Part shown: in pieces, positions 60,032 to 64,000 of the stretch
Layout: each line of letters opens with the position of its first letter
Position numbering within the stretch: the stretch's first letter is position 1
Source of the DNA: an uncultured bacterium
GTDB lineage: Bacteria; Cyanobacteriota; Vampirovibrionia; Gastranaerophilales; Gastranaerophilaceae
Length of the DNA: 64,000 nucleotides
Assembly: GCA_902797965.1 (NCBI GenBank)
Contig: CADBUY010000001.1
Location: forward strand, 186,001 to 250,000
Direction: 5' to 3'
Notes under the pieces: generated by a model
Seen by the model: only the letters and a program-made list of their open reading frames with translations
Database searches by the model: none
What the model was told of the DNA's origin: nothing
Position numbers and translations under genes: made by a program

Positions 60032-60529
60032 TTACATTAAATCTCTCAGAACTCCTGCAAGTTCTTTTTTTGCATTAAAAATTCTTGATTTTATAGTTCC
60101 AATCGGGCAATTAAGTTTTGCTGATGCTTCTTCATAAGTGTAACCGTATATTTCGCATAACATAATTACTTCTCTGAATTTTGGTTTAAGATTTTCAACC
60201 GCATCAATAATTCTTTTTTGCCTTTCATTTGTAATAACGCCATCTTCAGGACTTCTTTTTCTGTCACGAATATTAACAAGAACATCTTCGTCTGCAGTAC
60301 AATTTTGTTCGTTCTTAAACGTGGCGGATTTTAAGTAGTCTTTAGAAGCATTCTTTGCTACAGTATTAACCCAGCTCTTTAAAGAACCGCGTTCTTCATA
60401 CTTGTCCGAGTTCTTCCATAACTTGATATAGACCTCTTGTTCTATATCTTCGTTATCTTGTTTTGTTATCATTCTGATAATGTTTTTAATATTTTGTTTA
60501 TTTGTTTTGATTAAATCTTCGAAATTCAT
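60032..60529 (-). CDS. ECF-type RNA polymerase sigma factor
   Basis: The 165-residue protein has sigma region 2 (MITKQDNEDIEQEVYIKLWK, with the -10-binding helix) and region 4 (YGYTYEEASAKLNCPIGTIK, then SRIFNAKKEL), and no regions 1 or 3, as in extracytoplasmic-function sigma factors. It overlaps the upstream anti-sigma gene by 4 bp (ATGA), so they are translationally coupled. A candidate autoregulated promoter (TGAAC-N16-CGTT) lies upstream of the operon. Confidence 0.93.
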   Translation of the reverse strand: MNFEDLIKTNKQNIKNIIRMITKQDNEDIEQEVYIKLWKNSDKYEERGSLKSWVNTVAKNASKDYLKSATFKNEQNCTADEDVLVNIRDRKRSPEDGVITNERQKRIIDAVENLKPKFREVIMLCEIYGYTYEEASAKLNCPIGTIKSRIFNAKKELAGVLRDLM

Positions 60530-60879
60530 TCATCTACCATTAATAATCCGTAAGAATCTACGGGGAATCCCAATTCTTCTGCTGAAAGTGTGTCACCGTA
60601 TTTCAAAGTATCCAGCAGGTCGTCATCATTCAATGCCCAGCCTGTGACGGATATTAACGAAAATACTAAAAACATGACTGCACAAGCAGCTCTAAGTCTT
60701 ACCATTCGTTTTTTTCTTTTCGCATAGTAATACATTTTAACTTCGTCCAATAAGGAGGAAACTTTTTGTTGAGATTCTTCTTCCAAACGGCAATCTTCAC
60801 ATTCCTGAAGATGCTTCTCGAGTTCTTCTTTGGAAGCTGAAACAAATAATTTTTCATATTTTGAGCATTTTTCGTTCAT
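60526..60879 (-). CDS. membrane anti-sigma factor with ZAS zinc finger
   Basis: A 117-residue protein. The cytoplasmic N-terminus has the zinc-binding anti-sigma motif H23-x3-C27-x2-C30 (EKHLQECEDC), one membrane segment follows (about 65-85, AACAVMFLVFSLISVTGWAL), and the C-terminus is a short periplasmic acidic tail. It should sequester the ECF sigma encoded immediately downstream. Here the anti-sigma gene comes first, the reverse of the usual sigma-then-anti-sigma order, as in the cnrYXH metal-response operon. AGAGAGG is the ribosome-binding site. Confidence 0.88.
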   Translation of the reverse strand: MNEKCSKYEKLFVSASKEELEKHLQECEDCRLEEESQQKVSSLLDEVKMYYYAKRKKRMVRLRAACAVMFLVFSLISVTGWALNDDDLLDTLKYGDTLSAEELGFPVDSYGLLMVDE

Positions 60880-60896
60880 ATTGACCTCTCTATAAG

Positions 60897-60924
60897 TATA
60901 ACGAAACTAAAAATATATTGTTCA
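60897..60924 (-). promoter_or_regulatory. candidate ECF-type promoter of the anti-sigma/sigma/Spy operon
   Basis: On the minus strand TGAAC (60924-60920), a 16-nt spacer and CGTTATA (60903-60897) resemble the GAAC...CGT promoters recognised by many ECF factors. The position upstream of the operon fits autoregulation. Confidence 0.5.
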
Positions 60925-60980
60925 TTTTTTTGAAAAATTTTTCAACGATATACAATCATTACACTAAAATAGTCTTGTAT

Positions 60981-61043
60981 GTCACCCTGAACTTGTTTCA
61001 GGGTCTTGCAAATAACCAGATTCCGAAACAAGTTCGGAATGAC
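60981..61043. repeat. dispersed inverted repeat with 26-bp arms
   Basis: GTCACCCTGAACTTGTTTCA plus GGGTCT and its near-inverse AGATTCCGAAACAAGTTCGG plus AATGAC are separated by 11 nt. Each arm is itself a mini-hairpin (CCCTGAA/TTCAGGG and TTCCGAA/TTCGGAA) with compensating changes, so the element can fold as a cruciform. It belongs to the same structural class as the 30187 element. Confidence 0.7.
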
Positions 61044-61144
61044 ATTACAAATCTATGCAGACTTAGTTATGTGTAAAATAATATATAATTATCAAAATAT
61101 TTTCATGCTATTTGTATTATAATAGATTTGATAGGGGAAAAACA

Positions 61145-62308
61145 ATGTTTATATTAGAAAAACCGTATGTATCCGAATTTCTTGTAGATACAATTGTGCA
61201 AAATGACTGGCCGGTATTAAATAATTCAATAGTTGAAGAATCAGGAATAGAAGACGGAGCTTTTGTTCTCTGGGAAAATAAAAAAGCTGCTAATTTTTAT
61301 CTTGAGCAAGAATTTCCGTTGATTTATTCCGATTCGGAAAATGCAATAAGCTGGATTTTAGAAAATTTACCCCAGTCGAATTTAAGTTCATATATTAAAT
61401 TATTTAAGGATAAAGTTGCTTTTAGAGAGTTGCTGAAAGATGTTTATCCTGATTTTTACTTTAGGGCAGTAGATTATGAAATGCTCCAAAATATTATACC
61501 AAGAGATGTAAGGTATCCTGTTGTATTAAAACCTGCGGTAGGTTTTTTAAGTTTTGGGGTTCATACTATAAAGAATGATAACGAATGGCATGAAGCTCTT
61601 GAGTCATTAAAGAGTGAAATGCAAATTGCGTCAAATCTTTATCCTGATAATGTAATTAATTCATCAAAATTTATTATAGAAGAGATGGTTGAGGGTGATG
61701 AGTTTGCCATTGATGCGTATTATAACAGAAATGGTGATGCCATAATTCTTAACATTTTTCAACATCCTTTTTTTGATGATAAAGATGTAAGTGACAGAAT
61801 TTATATAATGTCAGCAGAGATTATGGTTAAATATATGGCTAAGTTCTCTCTGTTGCTTCAAAAAATAGGAAAATTAAAAGACATACGCAACTTTCCTATG
61901 CATATAGAAGTAAGAGTTACAAAAGACGGGAAAGTTATTCCGATTGAAGTTAATCCTATGCGTTTTGCAGGGTGGTGCACAACAGATGTTGCAAAGTATG
62001 CCTGGGGAATAAACGTATATGAGTGTTTCCATAACCATACAATACCTGATTGGAATGAAATTTTGTCTAAGGCAGGGAAAGAAATATACTATTTTTCTAT
62101 GGCGGAAGTCCCTACAGATATTTCTAAAAATAATATAAAAAGTTTTAATTATGATAAATTTTTGGCAAATTATTCAAACGTACTGGAACTAAGAAAAATA
62201 GACTACAAAAATAATCCGCTTTTTGCAGTAATATTCGGTTCGACTATTGATGAACAAGAGATTAGAAGAATTTTGGCTTTAAAAACAAAAGATTATATCA
62301 ATTGTTAA
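61145..62308 (+). CDS. ATP-grasp domain protein
   Basis: The 387-residue protein has an ATP-grasp core: PVVLKPAVGFLSFGVHTI (lysine that binds ATP), FIIEEMVEGDEFAIDAY, and the metal-binding end IPIEVNPMRFAGW. ATP-grasp ligases join a carboxylate to an amine or thiol through an acyl-phosphate; the substrate cannot be deduced. The frame opens at 61112, but ATG 61145 with TAGGGGAAAAACA upstream is better. No partner biosynthetic genes are adjacent, and the convergent gene is the PlsC-like acyltransferase. Confidence 0.85.
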   Translation: MFILEKPYVSEFLVDTIVQNDWPVLNNSIVEESGIEDGAFVLWENKKAANFYLEQEFPLIYSDSENAISWILENLPQSNLSSYIKLFKDKVAFRELLKDVYPDFYFRAVDYEMLQNIIPRDVRYPVVLKPAVGFLSFGVHTIKNDNEWHEALESLKSEMQIASNLYPDNVINSSKFIIEEMVEGDEFAIDAYYNRNGDAIILNIFQHPFFDDKDVSDRIYIMSAEIMVKYMAKFSLLLQKIGKLKDIRNFPMHIEVRVTKDGKVIPIEVNPMRFAGWCTTDVAKYAWGINVYECFHNHTIPDWNEILSKAGKEIYYFSMAEVPTDISKNNIKSFNYDKFLANYSNVLELRKIDYKNNPLFAVIFGSTIDEQEIRRILALKTKDYINC

Positions 62309-62357
62309 TTAGAAAGATTTTATGTAAAAATTTATCATGGACAACAGTGGAAAGAGA

Positions 62358-63173
62358 TTATATTCCCCTAAAACCGTTACGTTTTAGCCATTGTTCAATA
62401 CGTCTGTACCATCGGAGTTTGCTTTCAAACAGCATTTCGTAGCCTTTAAAACGACCATTATGAATATCATCTAATTGTTTGTCACATAAATTCTCAAGAA
62501 TCTTGCCTAAATAATTTGTATATTCTTTTCTATTTGGTTTGTCATCATTTAATTCTATTATATCGCCAAATTCAACTAATACTTCTGGTCTATTATCACG
62601 CAAGAAACAGTAGTTGACAGCAACCGGCATAATTGCAACTTTACCGTATTTTTTGGCAGCCTTTTCTGCAATATATGTCATACCGGTTTGAAGCTCAAGC
62701 GGTCTGTGATTTGGCGGTTTAATAATGCCTTCGGGAAAAATATACAAAATATTATTAGTGTCACCCATTGAGTCAACTGCATACTTAAGAGCCGGCATGG
62801 ATGCTTGAGGGGACTTTTTATTAACACTGAATGCACCTCCGCGCCTAATTAGAGGAAAACGGTTAAGCTCTTCAATCATAAGTCTGATTTCTTTTTTAAA
62901 AATACGGTTACAGATATTGTATCCTACCATACCATCCCACCAGTTGTGGTGTGGAGCATAAAGAATTACAGGTGTTTCTGGAGCTTTTTGCAGATAAAAC
63001 TTTTCTGCACCTTTATAGTAAAAACCGTGGAAACGTTTTTCCAGCATTCCATAAAAATACCTGTCTGCAACCCAAAGCCAAAACGGTGTTGTTTCTGCAG
63101 ACCAAAACTTTTCTTCCCTGTCCCTCATTTTTGTGGGAGGTACTGCTGAATATAACTCCTCTAAATTACCCAT
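62358..63173 (-). CDS. PlsC-like 1-acylglycerol-3-phosphate acyltransferase
   Basis: The protein contains the acyltransferase motifs HHNWWDG (H-x4-D, near residue 80) and FPEGIIKPP, plus PVAVNYCF near the C-terminal side, as in PlsC-type enzymes that acylate lysophosphatidate or related acceptors. It lacks an obvious N-terminal membrane helix, so a lipid other than LPA could be the substrate. The start is uncertain: ATG 63173 has no Shine-Dalgarno but TATTAT (63180-63185) ends 6 nt before it, consistent with a leaderless transcript; a GTG at 63188 is the alternative. Confidence 0.82.
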   Translation of the reverse strand: MGNLEELYSAVPPTKMRDREEKFWSAETTPFWLWVADRYFYGMLEKRFHGFYYKGAEKFYLQKAPETPVILYAPHHNWWDGMVGYNICNRIFKKEIRLMIEELNRFPLIRRGGAFSVNKKSPQASMPALKYAVDSMGDTNNILYIFPEGIIKPPNHRPLELQTGMTYIAEKAAKKYGKVAIMPVAVNYCFLRDNRPEVLVEFGDIIELNDDKPNRKEYTNYLGKILENLCDKQLDDIHNGRFKGYEMLFESKLRWYRRIEQWLKRNGFRGI

Positions 63174-63189
63174 ATATTTATAATACACG

Positions 63190-63515
63190 TTTGAAACCTT
63201 TTTGTTAATATTTTTTAAAGGTAAATGTAAATTTTGTTAACAAATCCTAAAAAACAGTAAATTCGGTATTTATATTTGCAGAAAAAATTTTTAAGAATTT
63301 ATATGTAAACTTTTGTAAAGAAATTGTTTTTTAATAGCAAAATTTTTTATTTACACATTTTAAGAAAAACATAAAGCTCTCTCTTCTTATTTAAACGGAC
63401 AGGCCTTGGTATTATACACAAGGTCTTTTTTTTTGCGCGAGCGAGCGGAAGCTGAAGAGTTTTTGCAAAATTACGAATAGCATCCGGTATATATGATACG
63501 TATAAACACAGACTA
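63190..63515. other. 326-bp AT-rich intergenic region
   Basis: No gene is visible. Its only structured element is the hairpin with T-run at 63401-63434, which is not preceded by a plus-strand gene. TTTTGTAAA motifs are repeated around 63300-63320. Confidence 0.5.
63401..63434 (+). terminator. orphan terminator-like hairpin
   Basis: AGGCCTTG and CAAGGTCT form an 8-bp stem (one G-U) with a 10-nt loop and are followed by TTTTTTTT on the plus strand. No plus-strand gene ends nearby, so it may end a small RNA. Confidence 0.6.
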
Positions 63516-64000
63516 CTATATACTCCTAATTTTAATCTTCATCCCCAGCTTTACCATTTTATTAATTATACCTTGCGGGAGTTTTGAAACTATACTTGCT
63601 ATAAAAGCGTCACTGCCTACAGTGTATGAAAGTTTTGGTTTTTTTGCTCTGTCTGCTTTTAAAATTACGTTTACTACTCTTTCTGGCGAAAGTCCTTTTG
63701 TCTGATTTTTTTGAGCATTTGTAATAACATATTTCATCTCGTCAGAATAATCACCATAATTATCAAAATATTTTGAATTTTCTTCTATTGATTTTCCCCA
63801 AAGAGGTGTTGCAATTACTCCGGGCTTAATGGATACAACCTGAATATTTTTTTTGTTTTCTATAAGTAAAGAATTAAAAAACATATCAAGACATCTTTTT
63901 GAAGCACAATATGGCGATATAAACGGAAAAATGCCATAACTTGCCATTGAACTGACATTAATAATTTTTCCGCCTTTTAGTAAAGGAAGTAAATTCTGTG
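63516..64000 (-). CDS. short-chain dehydrogenase/reductase (SDR), C-terminal part (cut by window edge)
   Basis: The frame enters from the right edge (...QNLLPLLKGGKIINVSSMAS) and continues with the catalytic set S...Y-C-A-S-K (Y and K in SPYCASKRCLDMF), then SIKPGVIATPLW after the active site, as in classical SDR oxidoreductases. The NAD(P)-binding N-terminus lies outside the window, so the cofactor cannot be judged. The C-terminal half (about 60 residues, VGSDAFIASIVSKLPQGIIN) resembles lipid- or retinoid-type SDRs. The substrate is unknown. Confidence 0.85.
   Translation of the reverse strand, partial: QNLLPLLKGGKIINVSSMASYGIFPFISPYCASKRCLDMFFNSLLIENKKNIQVVSIKPGVIATPLWGKSIEENSKYFDNYGDYSDEMKYVITNAQKNQTKGLSPERVVNVILKADRAKKPKLSYTVGSDAFIASIVSKLPQGIINKMVKLGMKIKIRSI

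Noticed and set aside
1..64000. CRISPR array
   Set aside because: No regularly spaced direct repeats with unique spacers; repeats found are dispersed palindromes.
1..64000. Insertion sequences with transposase
   Set aside because: No transposase-like frame was seen on either strand; all mobile-looking sequences are non-autonomous.

Overview
The window reads as AT-rich chromosomal DNA from a strictly fermentative, Gram-negative-type bacterium. My best guess is the Gastranaerophilales/Vampirovibrionia ('Melainabacteria') sister group of Cyanobacteria. This is an inference from a fused ADP-forming acyl-CoA synthetase, a cyanobacterial-type stand-alone ClpC, DivIVA-like paralogues, a prepilin-type protein, many small lineage-specific proteins with an F-x-G(-K) motif near one end, and strong AT bias. 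Most of the window is ordinary housekeeping DNA with short intergenic gaps and many rho-independent terminators.

Layout. 1-9.7 kb: pgpH (cut by the edge), cdd, a secreted vWA protein, a degenerate metallophosphoesterase, topA-dprA, folC, a kinase-like protein and an XRE regulator. 9.8-16.9 kb: hypothetical proteins, ADP-forming acyl-CoA synthetase, rimO and a secreted TPR protein with a damaged metalloprotease motif. 16.9-30.1 kb: GH57 enzyme, ispH-rpsA, a GT39-like transferase, clpC, a YkgJ cysteine-cluster protein, glyA. 30.1-31.7 kb: a pilin-like gene embedded in several dispersed repeat families. 31.7-50.3 kb: ChbG/YdjC deacetylase, GT2, M3-like peptidase, anmK, dCMP deaminase, a sensor histidine kinase, rpe, DivIVA-like paralogues, a PanE-like reductase overlapping a CMP-sugar synthetase, two more YkgJ proteins, a DUF711 protein and an RHH regulator. 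50.3-58.2 kb is the accessory region: acetolactate synthase, a tRNA-Pro gene flanked by two broken copies each split by the same 46-bp palindrome, a candidate type I toxin-antitoxin locus, a single-chain restriction-modification enzyme coupled to a HEPN-like protein, and a JAMM-like protein. 58.3-64 kb: WecA/TagO-type transferase, an anti-sigma/ECF sigma/Spy-like envelope-stress module, an ATP-grasp protein, a PlsC-like acyltransferase and a cut SDR.

Three cross-cutting signals stand out. (1) The 28-codon hydrophobic ORF at 52720-52806 (minus) has a perfect Shine-Dalgarno, a facing sigma-70 promoter for a convergent antisense RNA, and 5'-3' complementarity: the architecture of an undescribed type I toxin-antitoxin system. 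(2) About thirteen genes lack a Shine-Dalgarno and instead have a TANNNT -10 box, often extended, ending 6-7 nt before the ATG, which suggests widespread leaderless mRNAs. (3) Three small unknown genes (3392, 9849, 36953) have sigma-28-type promoters (TAAAGTTT-N11-GCCGATAA-like), defining a possible small regulon.

All calls come from reading the sequence; no database search was run.
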